From Ruminococcus flavefaciens (lineage in GTDB: Bacteria > Bacillota_A > Clostridia > Oscillospirales > Ruminococcaceae): DNA of 19,564 nt. The notes beneath the pieces were generated by a model. The model made no database searches. It was not told the DNA's origin and saw nothing but the letters and a program-made list of their open reading frames with translations. The translations under genes and the position numbers were made by a program. Where the stretch lies: contig SFFP01000012.1 of assembly GCA_004556875.1 (NCBI GenBank), positions 1-19,564 of the forward strand. Direction: 5' to 3'. Each line of letters begins with the position of its first letter. Positions within the stretch are counted from its first letter, which is position 1. Positions 8,161 to 14,009 of the stretch are shown here, one piece after another.

Positions 8161-8702
8161 TTACCTTACGGCGCGAAGTTTCTTCTTTATCTTGTGCACC
8201 TTTCTGTACAGCGCAGGCAGGGATATCCCAAGCCTTTTTGCCGCCGCGTTCCGTTGTCCGTAATCGCTGTTGTAATACATCTCAAGAAGCTGTCTTTCTT
8301 CTGATGTGAGAATATCCAGCGGACTGTCTGACATATCTTCAAATCCTCCGCTGTCAGCGATGTTCATTGCCTCGGGACTGTCCTCAAGACTCACGGCAGG
8401 CGGCGGACTTTTCCGCACATAAGCCTTTATTACGTTATCTGCCGTCTGTAAAGCCACAGCCTTATGTTGTCGCCCTCGTCAAGCCTTTCATGCTTTGAAA
8501 AGAACACCACAAAGACCTCTTGTGTGCAGTCCTCTGCGGAGTGATGACTGTAGCTGAGCTTTGCATAGCAGTAGCTGAATATTTCCCGATAGTATTTTTC
8601 GATTATCAGCGTGCATTGTTCAGGCTCTATCAACAGTCTCACTTCCTTCCGTCGATAAGCTTCTGTAATATAAATGTCGCAAAAGCGCTCACTTTTTCGC
8701 AT
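8161..8702 (-). pseudogene. ECF sigma factor split by an apparent one-base deletion
   Basis: Two frames together make one ECF sigma-70 factor. The first (8702-8430) carries region 2: YYREIFSYCYAKL, AEDCTQEVF, then LWLYR, and stops after RRQIT. The second (in frame from about 8450 to 8161) continues TADNVIKAYVRK and carries region 4 with LTSEERQLLEMYY and the helix-turn-helix AAAKRLGISLPALYRKV. Joining LWLYR to TADNVI restores the usual sequence and needs one extra base, near 8443-8447. No slippery heptamer is visible, and the GTG at 8457 lacks a spaced ribosome site. It is therefore a disabled gene, an assembly error, or less likely a programmed shift. The true start may be TTG at 8633, which has AAGGAAG 8 nt upstream, rather than ATG at 8702. 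Confidence 0.75.
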
Positions 8703-8718
8703 AAAGCCTCATCTTTGT

Positions 8719-8742
8719 ACGCCTGCACAAAAACTGCGGCAC
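8719..8742 (-). promoter_or_regulatory. Possible ECF-type promoter of the split sigma gene
   Basis: On the minus strand GTGCC (8742-8738) and CGT (8721-8719) are 16 nt apart, the spacing of many ECF promoters whose -10 begins CGT. The intact sigma operon has GTGACC-N16-CGT at the equivalent place. No sigma-A promoter fits between the preceding terminator and the gene. The match is short and overlaps a terminator arm, so this is only a candidate. Confidence 0.2.
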
Positions 8743-8767
8743 TAATTTGTTATTATTGCCGCAGTTT
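8729..8767 (-). terminator. Intrinsic terminator of the rtcB operon
   Basis: AAACTGCGGCA (8731-8741) and TGCCGCAGTTT (8757-8767) form a perfect 11-bp stem with a 15-nt loop. On the minus strand it ends in a T run. It lies 75 nt past the stop of the 55-residue gene and upstream of the sigma gene, closing the rtcB-GNAT-small-protein unit. Confidence 0.85.
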
Positions 8768-8841
8768 CCAAGTATATTTTATTTTATCACCTTGTATGGT
8801 ATTTGTCAATCGCCATTATAAAGCTGATCACTCATATTTCA

Positions 8842-9009
8842 TCAGTCATCATATTTCTCAGGATGCTTAGGCTTGCGCTTGTAGTGCTTCTTTTCGGTTT
8901 CAGCTACCTTTGTGGCAGGGTCAACACCGTTCCAGCTTCCGCGCTTTGCGGAGTCTATCTTCTTTTTCTCCTTTTTGCTCATTTTGTCATAGGACACGAA
9001 TTTATCCAT
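8842..9009 (-). CDS. Small basic conserved-type protein, 55 residues
   Basis: ATG at 9009 with a strong GGAGG 6 nt upstream, ending in TGA at 8844-8842. The protein starts MDKFVSYDKMSKKEKKK and is rich in Lys. The middle SWNGVDPATKV...KKHYKRK resembles a pattern seen in many short Clostridia proteins (W...NPVTR...KxYxRK), which have no assigned role; that comparison is from memory. There is no membrane segment or signal peptide, and the charge would suit binding to nucleic acid or ribosome, which is only inference. It starts 12 nt after the stop of the acetyltransferase gene, so it is the last gene of the rtcB unit, and a terminator follows. Confidence 0.8.
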   Translation of the reverse strand: MDKFVSYDKMSKKEKKKIDSAKRGSWNGVDPATKVAETEKKHYKRKPKHPEKYDD

Positions 9010-9021
9010 AGTTACCTCCAT

Positions 9022-9465
9022 TTAAAGCGATATCGCTAACAGTCGGTCTTTTCCGCCGTATATGGACTCAAAGTCGCCCATATACGCAAATCCGTACTTT
9101 TCATACAGTCCCTTTTCGCCGCTCATGATGTAGACCTTGTCATAACCGATACATTTTGCGTATTCAAGAACTTTTTCTATCATTCTTCCCGAAATCCGCC
9201 TGCCTCTGTGCGCATCATCAACAAATACGAAGCCTATCAGCGGTGAATACGGATATTTCGGGTCAAGCTCGTCCTTTTCGCTGAGAGTGCAGAAGCCTAC
9301 AGGCTTGCCTTCCTCAAAGGCGGCAAAAACGCGCTCCCAGTCACCGAAAAAGTTACTGCGCATAAGTTCTGCCAGATGTTTTCCTGCTCCCCATGAGCAT
9401 TTTTCGGCAAAAGCCGCTGTTATCTCCCATTTTTCATGGGTATTCGTCATTGCGTATATTTCCAT
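9022..9465 (-). CDS. GNAT-family N-acetyltransferase
   Basis: 147 residues, the normal length of a single-domain GNAT enzyme, which transfers the acetyl group of acetyl-CoA to an amine. The core is visible: AAFEEGKPVGFCTLSEKD (strands 2-3), PLIGFVFVDDAHRGRRISGRMIEKVLEYAK (strand 4 and the acetyl-CoA pyrophosphate loop, here HRGRRISG in place of R/QxxGxG/A), and YIMSGEKGLYEKYGFAYMG (strands 5-6 with the common LYEKYGF motif). The substrate cannot be read from sequence. GGAGG lies 5 nt before the ATG at 9465. The gap to the rtcB stop is only 39 nt and has no promoter, so it is probably transcribed with rtcB. Confidence 0.9.
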   Translation of the reverse strand: MEIYAMTNTHEKWEITAAFAEKCSWGAGKHLAELMRSNFFGDWERVFAAFEEGKPVGFCTLSEKDELDPKYPYSPLIGFVFVDDAHRGRRISGRMIEKVLEYAKCIGYDKVYIMSGEKGLYEKYGFAYMGDFESIYGGKDRLLAISL

Positions 9466-9504
9466 TTGTCCTCCTCAACACATACAAGCGAAAGGCTTAA
9501 CAGC

Positions 9505-10710
9505 TCATTCCTCGCCTGCCTTGAAGTTGTATATTGGCTTGATGACCTCGTTTATCTCAACTGTATCACCGATATTGTCCACGATATCCTCCATTGACTT
9601 GTATGCCATAGGGCACTCGTCAAGAGTCTGGGCATTTACCGATGTTGTATAGATACCGTCCATCTGCTTCTTGAACTCGGAAACTGTGAAGCTCTGCTTA
9701 GCCTGCGAACGCGACATGAGTCTGCCTGCGCCGTGCGGTGCTGAGCAATTCCAGTCAGGATTTCCCTTGCCTGTGCAGATAAGGCTTCCGTCACGCATAT
9801 TTATAGGTATGAGAAGCTTCTCCCCTGCCTGTGCCGAGACAGCTCCCTTGCGGAGAATCATGGTATCAGTATCTATATAATTGTGGATAGTCGTGAACTG
9901 CTCCACAACGTGAAGGTGCATACCCTTGATGATCTCGTCCATCATCGCCTGACGGTTGAGCATGGCGAACTGCTGAACTATCTTCATATCGTGGATATAC
10001 TGATCAAAAAGCTCTCCCTCGCAGTAAGCAAGATGCTTCGGGATATCAGTGGTCTTAGTGTTTTCAAGCTTTTTAAGCTCTGACTGTATCTGCTTGTGCT
10101 TTCCCTCAGACTTCATTCTTTCGATAAGCTCATTGACCTCCTTTTCAGAGCTTTTATTGAGCCGTCTGTAAGCTTCATTCTGATAGTATTTCGCAGTTTC
10201 AACACCGAGATGACGCGAACCTGAGTGGATAACGATATAGATACTGCCGTCCTCTCCCTTGTCTGCTTCAATGAAGTGATTTCCGCCGCCCAGCGTGCCA
10301 ATGCTCTTTTCTGCACGAAGCGGATCAATATGCTTATAGCAGTAAAGCTCTGTCAGGTCTACCTTTTCGCTGTAGCGGTGAGGCTTTTCGCGAATAGCAA
10401 ATCCCGATGGTATCTTTTCATAGATGAGCTTATCAAGCTTCTGTAATTCAATGTGCTTTTCCTTCAGCCTTACAGTCTCCATGCCGCAGCCGATATCAAC
10501 TCCTACAAGATTTGGGATCACCTTGTCTGTGATAGTCATTGTCGTACCTATTGTACAGCCTGCGCCTGCGTGGACATCAGGCATTATGCGTATCTGCGAA
10601 TCTGCGCTCATCGGCTGACTGCAGAATGCAATGATCTGCGAAACAGCGTCCTGTTCGATCACTTCTGTAAAAACCTTGGCTGAATTGTATTTTCCGTTTA
10701 AAATGATCAT
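9505..10710 (-). CDS. rtcB: RtcB RNA ligase
   Basis: 401 residues. RtcB is a Mn- and GTP-dependent ligase that joins RNA 2',3'-cyclic phosphate or 3'-phosphate ends to 5'-OH ends, repairing or splicing cleaved RNAs such as tRNA. Visible motifs are PDVHAGAG (44-51), VGVDIGCGM with metal-binding C75, the LGGGNHFIE and HSGSRHLG metal/GTP blocks, and CSAPHGAGR with H326, the residue that takes GMP. The start at ATG 10710 follows AAGGAAAAGT and gives the usual MIILNGKYNSAKVF N-terminus; the frame is open to 10818 but that stretch contains a terminator hairpin. No archease or rtcA homologue is nearby. The next genes downstream are a GNAT enzyme and a small basic protein. It is probably controlled by the leader upstream. 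Confidence 0.96.
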   Translation of the reverse strand: MIILNGKYNSAKVFTEVIEQDAVSQIIAFCSQPMSADSQIRIMPDVHAGAGCTIGTTMTITDKVIPNLVGVDIGCGMETVRLKEKHIELQKLDKLIYEKIPSGFAIREKPHRYSEKVDLTELYCYKHIDPLRAEKSIGTLGGGNHFIEADKGEDGSIYIVIHSGSRHLGVETAKYYQNEAYRRLNKSSEKEVNELIERMKSEGKHKQIQSELKKLENTKTTDIPKHLAYCEGELFDQYIHDMKIVQQFAMLNRQAMMDEIIKGMHLHVVEQFTTIHNYIDTDTMILRKGAVSAQAGEKLLIPINMRDGSLICTGKGNPDWNCSAPHGAGRLMSRSQAKQSFTVSEFKKQMDGIYTTSVNAQTLDECPMAYKSMEDIVDNIGDTVEINEVIKPIYNFKAGEE

Positions 10711-10741
10711 ACTTTTCCTTTCCGAAGCCGCCCCGACGCAT

Positions 10742-10766
10742 AAAAAAAGCACTCCCGCAGGAGTGC
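10742..10766 (-). terminator. Intrinsic terminator inside the rtcB leader (attenuator)
   Basis: GCACTCC/GGAGTGC (10749-10755 with 10760-10766) forms a 7-bp stem with a 4-nt loop, followed on the minus strand by seven T (10748-10742). It ends only 31 nt before the rtcB ATG, and no promoter fits in that gap, so rtcB expression should require reading through it. This suggests attenuation control. Confidence 0.85.
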
Positions 10767-10790
10767 ATAATGCTCTGTATGCGCAAAAGC

Positions 10791-10883
10791 TCAGCACATG
10801 GCTGAACGTATAGGGCAAACTCCATGCTTTTCTGTAATAGTATTGATTTTTGGCATCTCATAAGATATTTTAAATATTGTCAT
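10791..10883 (-). CDS. 30-codon leader ORF upstream of rtcB
   Basis: ATG at 10883, TGA at 10793-10791. The ribosome site AAGGCGGTGA, 5 nt before the ATG, differs from the perfect anti-16S complement at one base, so translation is likely. The peptide begins MTIFKISYEMPKIN and ends CPIRSAMC, with no run of a single amino acid and no signal peptide. The stop codon sits in the 3' arm of a short hairpin (TCAGC/GCTGA), and the terminator follows 25 nt later. It is either a leader peptide whose translation sets rtcB read-through or a small protein of unknown role. Confidence 0.5.
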   Translation of the reverse strand: MTIFKISYEMPKINTITEKHGVCPIRSAMC

Positions 10884-10915
10884 GGTGTTCACCGCCTTTC
10901 ATAGAATATGGGTAA

Positions 10916-10944
10916 ATTATAATTGCCTTTAGTATCAAAGTCAA
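10916..10944 (-). promoter_or_regulatory. Promoter of the rtcB leader and operon
   Basis: TTGACT (10944-10939) and TATAAT (10921-10916) on the minus strand, 17-nt spacer. Transcription would begin near 10908, giving a leader of about 200 nt before rtcB that contains the 30-codon ORF and the terminator. Confidence 0.85.
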
Positions 10945-11124
10945 GCAGCGCCGTAAAACTGTAATAATTAGCCAAAGAGTTTAAAAATCGTCCATTTCAA
11001 GATTGTCAAGGTTCCTTGAACTATATAGAAGGTTCATATGAACTTATTTTTGCACATATGTCTTCTGTGCATTATGCATAAATGCGCACATATTCCTATA
11101 CTCTTCGTAATCAATTGTGAGATA
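10945..11124. promoter_or_regulatory. Divergent control region between rtcB and the flotillin gene
   Basis: No gene is seen here. The stretch lies between two back-to-back consensus promoters. It contains AAGGTTC..TGAACT repeated with starts at 11008 and 11029 (21 bp apart); the second includes the perfect palindrome GTTCATATGAAC at 11032-11043. Next to it are TGCACA (11051-11056), TGTGCA (11066-11071), TATGCATA (11073-11080) and GCACA (11086-11090), which form overlapping dyads. These look like regulator-binding sites; the regulator is unknown. Confidence 0.5.
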
Positions 11125-11153
11125 TTGACAAATATAAAAAAATAATATATAAT
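11125..11153 (+). promoter_or_regulatory. Flotillin gene promoter
   Basis: TTGACA (11125-11130) and TATAAT (11148-11153) with a 17-nt spacer, full consensus. The start of transcription would be near 11160, giving a 5' UTR of about 78 nt. Confidence 0.9.
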
Positions 11154-11162
11154 ATCATCATG

Positions 11163-11214
11163 GCAGTCGAAATAAGTCGACTGCTAAAAAAATTAAGTGC
11201 TCCGCATAAGCACT
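11163..11214 (+). promoter_or_regulatory. Two stem-loops in the flotillin 5' UTR
   Basis: Immediately after the expected transcription start, GCAGTCGA/TCGACTGC (11163-11170 with 11177-11184) forms a perfect 8-bp stem with a 6-nt loop. AGTGCT/AGCACT (11196-11201 with 11209-11214) forms a second 6-bp stem with a 7-nt loop. An A run, not a T run, follows the first stem, so it is not a terminator. A 5'-end stem often protects mRNA from decay; that role is inferred. Confidence 0.6.
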
Positions 11215-11237
11215 GCACTATGATATGGAGGGTTTAT

Positions 11238-12836
11238 ATGTTTGACAATGTAAACTGGGGAGTTATTATCCCCGCTGCAATAGGTATTATTTTAATTATA
11301 ATTATTATCGTGACCGGCTACATCAAAGCTCCGCCGGATACTGCTTACATTATCTCAGGTCTGAGAAAAAAGATCGTTATCGGTAAGGCAAGCATCCGTA
11401 TCCCGTTCTTTGAGCGTGTGGATAAGCTGAAGCTTCAGCTTATCGCTGTTGACGTTAAGACTTCAAGCGCTGTTCCTACAGCTGACTACATCAACATCAA
11501 TGTTGACGCTAACGTTAACGTTAAGGTCAGCAGCGACCCTCAGCTCATCAAGCTGGGCGCTGAAAACTTCCTTAATAAGGATACTGCTTATGTTGCTAAG
11601 GTAGCAAGAGAGGTCCTCGAAGGTAATATGCGTGAGATCGTTGGTCAGATGTCCCTTGAGGCTATGGTCAATGACCGTAAGGCATTCGCTGAAAAAGTTC
11701 AGGAAAATGCTGCTCCTGACCTCAACAGAATGGGTCTTGAGATAGTTTCCTTCAACGTTCAGAACTTTACCGATGACCAGAACCTTATCGAAAACCTCGG
11801 TATCGATAACACCACAAAGATCCAGAAGAAGGCTGCTATCGCACGCGCTGAGTCCGAAAAGGAGATCGAGATCGCTAAGGCTCAGGCTAAGAAAGAAGCT
11901 AACGACGCTAAGATCCTTGCTGAAACTGAGATCGCTCAGAAGAACAATGAGCTTGCTATCCGTCAGGCTGAACTCAAGAAAGAGGCTGATACTCAGCTTG
12001 CTATCGCTGATGCTGCTTATGAGATCCAGCGTGAGGAACAGCGTAAGTCTATTGAGGTTTCAAAGGCTAACGCTAACATCGCTGCTTCCGAAAAGGACGT
12101 AGAACTCAAGGCACGTCAGGCAGAGGTTACTGAAAAAGCTCTCGAAGCTCAGATCAAGAAAAAGGCTGAAGCTGACCGCTATAAGGCTCAGCAGGAAGCC
12201 GATGCTAAGCTCTATCAGCTCAAGAAAGAGGCTGAGGCTGATCGTTTCCAGCGTGAGCAGGAGGCTGAGGCTCAGAAGGCTGAGGCTCAGAAGGCTGAGG
12301 CTGAAGCTCAGAAGTTCGCTAAGATGCAGGAAGCTGAAGGTATCGCTGCTGTAGGTAAGGCAGAGGCTGACGCTATCCGCGCAAAGGGTCTTGCTGAGGC
12401 TGAAGGTATTAACGCTAAGGCTGAGGCTATGAAGAAATACGGCGAAGCTGCTATTCTCGAAATGTACTTCAAGGCTCTTCCTGAGGTTGTCAAGAACGCT
12501 GCTACTCCTCTGTCACAGGTTGACAAGATCACAATGTACGGCGACGGCAACTCAAGCAGACTTGTTGGCGACATCATCGGTTCTACAACTAAGGTCACAG
12601 ACGGACTTTCAGCTGCTACAGGTGTTGACCTGAGAGATCTCCTCGCAGGTTTCCTCGGCGGCAAAAAGGCTTCTGCTCCTGCAGAAGAAGCTCAGGAAGA
12701 TACAGAGTCTGACGAATACATCTACAACTACGATGAAAACAGAGATGCTTCATCTCAGTCTGATTACACTGGTAATGATGGTCATCAGTATTACAATGAA
12801 GTTGATCCTGACAGCGACAATTCACCTGAACAGTAA
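11238..12836 (+). CDS. Flotillin-like SPFH membrane scaffold protein
   Basis: 532 residues from the ATG at 11238, which has GGAGG 6 nt upstream; the frame is open to 11160, but that part is the structured 5' UTR. A membrane segment rich in Ile (WGVIIPAAIGIILIIIIIV, near residues 7-26) is followed by an SPFH/band-7 domain (APPDTAYIISG ... NIDNTTKIQ-type end) of about 180 residues. Then comes a long Ala/Glu/Lys coiled coil with AEAQKA repeats, and an acidic Asp/Tyr/Ser-rich tail. This is the layout of bacterial flotillins (YuaG/FloT/YqiK type), which assemble on the inner face of the membrane and organise membrane microdomains. An NfeD-like partner, often adjacent, is not seen. Codon choice is strongly biased to GCT for Ala, unlike sbcC, which suggests high expression. 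A terminator follows. Confidence 0.92.
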   Translation: MFDNVNWGVIIPAAIGIILIIIIIVTGYIKAPPDTAYIISGLRKKIVIGKASIRIPFFERVDKLKLQLIAVDVKTSSAVPTADYININVDANVNVKVSSDPQLIKLGAENFLNKDTAYVAKVAREVLEGNMREIVGQMSLEAMVNDRKAFAEKVQENAAPDLNRMGLEIVSFNVQNFTDDQNLIENLGIDNTTKIQKKAAIARAESEKEIEIAKAQAKKEANDAKILAETEIAQKNNELAIRQAELKKEADTQLAIADAAYEIQREEQRKSIEVSKANANIAASEKDVELKARQAEVTEKALEAQIKKKAEADRYKAQQEADAKLYQLKKEAEADRFQREQEAEAQKAEAQKAEAEAQKFAKMQEAEGIAAVGKAEADAIRAKGLAEAEGINAKAEAMKKYGEAAILEMYFKALPEVVKNAATPLSQVDKITMYGDGNSSRLVGDIIGSTTKVTDGLSAATGVDLRDLLAGFLGGKKASAPAEEAQEDTESDEYIYNYDENRDASSQSDYTGNDGHQYYNEVDPDSDNSPEQ

Positions 12837-12856
12837 CAATTTTTCCATAAAATGTT

Positions 12857-12890
12857 ATCCCCTGATGATATGCGGTCATCAGGGGATTTT
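12857..12890 (+). terminator. Terminator of the flotillin gene
   Basis: TCCCCTGATGA (12858-12868) and TCATCAGGGGA (12876-12886) form an 11-bp perfect stem with a 7-nt loop followed by TTTTATT. It is 21 nt past the flotillin stop. Confidence 0.92.
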
Positions 12891-12955
12891 ATTGTCAGTA
12901 ACGAAAAATTATGTTTAAATGTCACTTCCATATTGCGCAAAATTTGGTTGGTCTA

Positions 12956-12984
12956 TTTGTATAGTTTTCACAAAGTTATACAAA
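12956..12984. promoter_or_regulatory. Dyad upstream of the AraC-family gene promoter
   Basis: TTTGTATA (12956-12963) and TATACAAA (12977-12984) are perfect inverted copies, 21 bp from start to start, so both arms face the same side of the helix. The dyad ends 5 bp before the -35 box of the araC-like gene, where an activator or autoregulator could bind. Confidence 0.5.
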
Positions 12985-12989
12985 AAGCA

Positions 12990-13018
12990 TTTACAAAATA
13001 CGTCATATAGATTATAAT
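12990..13018 (+). promoter_or_regulatory. Promoter of the AraC-family regulator
   Basis: TTTACA (12990-12995) and TATAAT (13013-13018), 17-nt spacer. Start expected near 13025, giving a 5' UTR of about 85 nt. The imperfect -35 next to an upstream dyad would fit control by an activator. Confidence 0.75.
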
Positions 13019-13110
13019 AGTATTAGAATTAGTGATGAAGACACGATCAAAAACAGCAATTTTTGGTCACACGCCTCTGTATCATTGAAATCAGAGGGGG
13101 GGTATTTAAA

Positions 13111-13971
13111 ATGATAAAACATCTTTCTGGCGACTTTGAAACTGTAGAGTATGATACAAAAAAGTATGCCATGCTCTATGACAACGTGGAAAATGAACCA
13201 TATCCCGTGCATTGGCACAATGCTGTTGAGTTCATAATGCCGCTGAAAAATGAATATACTGTCACGGTAAACGGTACTGATTACAGCGTCCCCGAAAACG
13301 ATGTTCTCATCGTGCCTCCGGGTGAGCTTCACAGTATGCCCGCTATTCCCGGAAGACGTATAATATTCCAGTGCGACAACAGCATACTCGGCGAAATATC
13401 CGCTCTTGAGCCTGTTATGCGCTCGCTTAACGCTCCTGTGCTGATCAATGCCGATATGGATAAGGAACTCCATGTGCTCGCTAAAAAAACCATGCTCGAT
13501 ATCCTATCGCTTTACACCTCTAAGTCTGAGCTTGCTGATGTAAAGATATACGTCAAGGTTATCGAACTGTTTATGGCTCTCCGTGAATATCAGCTCGAAC
13601 AGCAGAAGATAGTCATGGACTGCGATGACGAAAAAATCGACGAATACAGTGAGAAATTTGGTACTGTTCTCAAGTATATCGACAATAATTATATGTACGA
13701 TATCACCCTTGAACAGCTTGCAGATGTTGCAGGCTACAGCAAATACCACTTCTCACGTATCTTCAAGCAGTATAACTCAATGTCATACTTGCAGTACATC
13801 AACGCAAGACGTACAAAGGCGGCAGAGCTTCTGCTCCTTGATCCGGGTATCCCGATCACAGAGGTCGCTATGCGCTCAGGCTTTAAAAGTCTGACTACTT
13901 TCAACCGTATCTTCAAGGAAATAAAGCACTGTACTCCTACAGACTTCAAAAAGCTGTATGCTTTAAGATAA
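13111..13971 (+). CDS. AraC-family transcription regulator with cupin sensor domain
   Basis: 286 residues from the ATG at 13111, preceded by the purine-rich site AGAGGGGGGG; an in-frame TTG at 13063 has no ribosome site. The N-terminal half is a cupin-type ligand-binding domain with HWHNAVEF (near residues 34-41) and VPPGELHSMP (near 70-79). The C-terminal 100 residues form the paired helix-turn-helix of the AraC family: ITLEQLADVAGYSKYHFSRIFK, then ITEVAMRSGFKSLTTFNRIFK, ending TPTDFKKL. In gut Firmicutes such proteins commonly control sugar-use genes, but no transport or sugar gene adjoins it, so its target is unknown. The upstream dyad may be its own site. It is convergent with the anti-sigma gene. 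Confidence 0.93.
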   Translation: MIKHLSGDFETVEYDTKKYAMLYDNVENEPYPVHWHNAVEFIMPLKNEYTVTVNGTDYSVPENDVLIVPPGELHSMPAIPGRRIIFQCDNSILGEISALEPVMRSLNAPVLINADMDKELHVLAKKTMLDILSLYTSKSELADVKIYVKVIELFMALREYQLEQQKIVMDCDDEKIDEYSEKFGTVLKYIDNNYMYDITLEQLADVAGYSKYHFSRIFKQYNSMSYLQYINARRTKAAELLLLDPGIPITEVAMRSGFKSLTTFNRIFKEIKHCTPTDFKKLYALR

Positions 13972-14009
13972 AAAATCACCGCACATCTTTTCGATGTGCG
14001 GCTTTTTTT
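13970..14009. terminator. Bidirectional terminator between convergent genes
   Basis: CCGCACATC (13979-13987) and GATGTGCGG (13993-14001) form a 9-bp stem with a 5-nt loop. A T run follows on the plus strand (14003-14009) and an A run precedes it (T run on the minus strand), so it can end both the araC-like gene and the anti-sigma gene. Confidence 0.92.

Noticed and set aside
8161..8457. Separate region-4 protein starting at GTG 8457
   Set aside because: No spaced ribosome site; the start lies inside the conserved region-2 helix coding, which fits a broken single gene better than two genes.
10711..10818. Longer rtcB start at 10818
   Set aside because: The extension would translate the terminator hairpin. 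A good ribosome site and the family N-terminus point to 10710.
10577..10861. Minus-strand 94-residue frame overlapping the rtcB start
   Set aside because: It runs through the terminator and out of frame across rtcB coding sequence, with no motif.
11160..11237. Longer flotillin start at 11160
   Set aside because: It coincides with the predicted transcription start and the two 5' UTR stems. The GGAGG site belongs to the ATG at 11238.
13012..13473. Minus-strand 153-residue frame opposite the AraC-family gene
   Set aside because: It overlaps the AraC-family start and promoter, has no ribosome site and no motif; the plus frame has clear cupin and HTH motifs.
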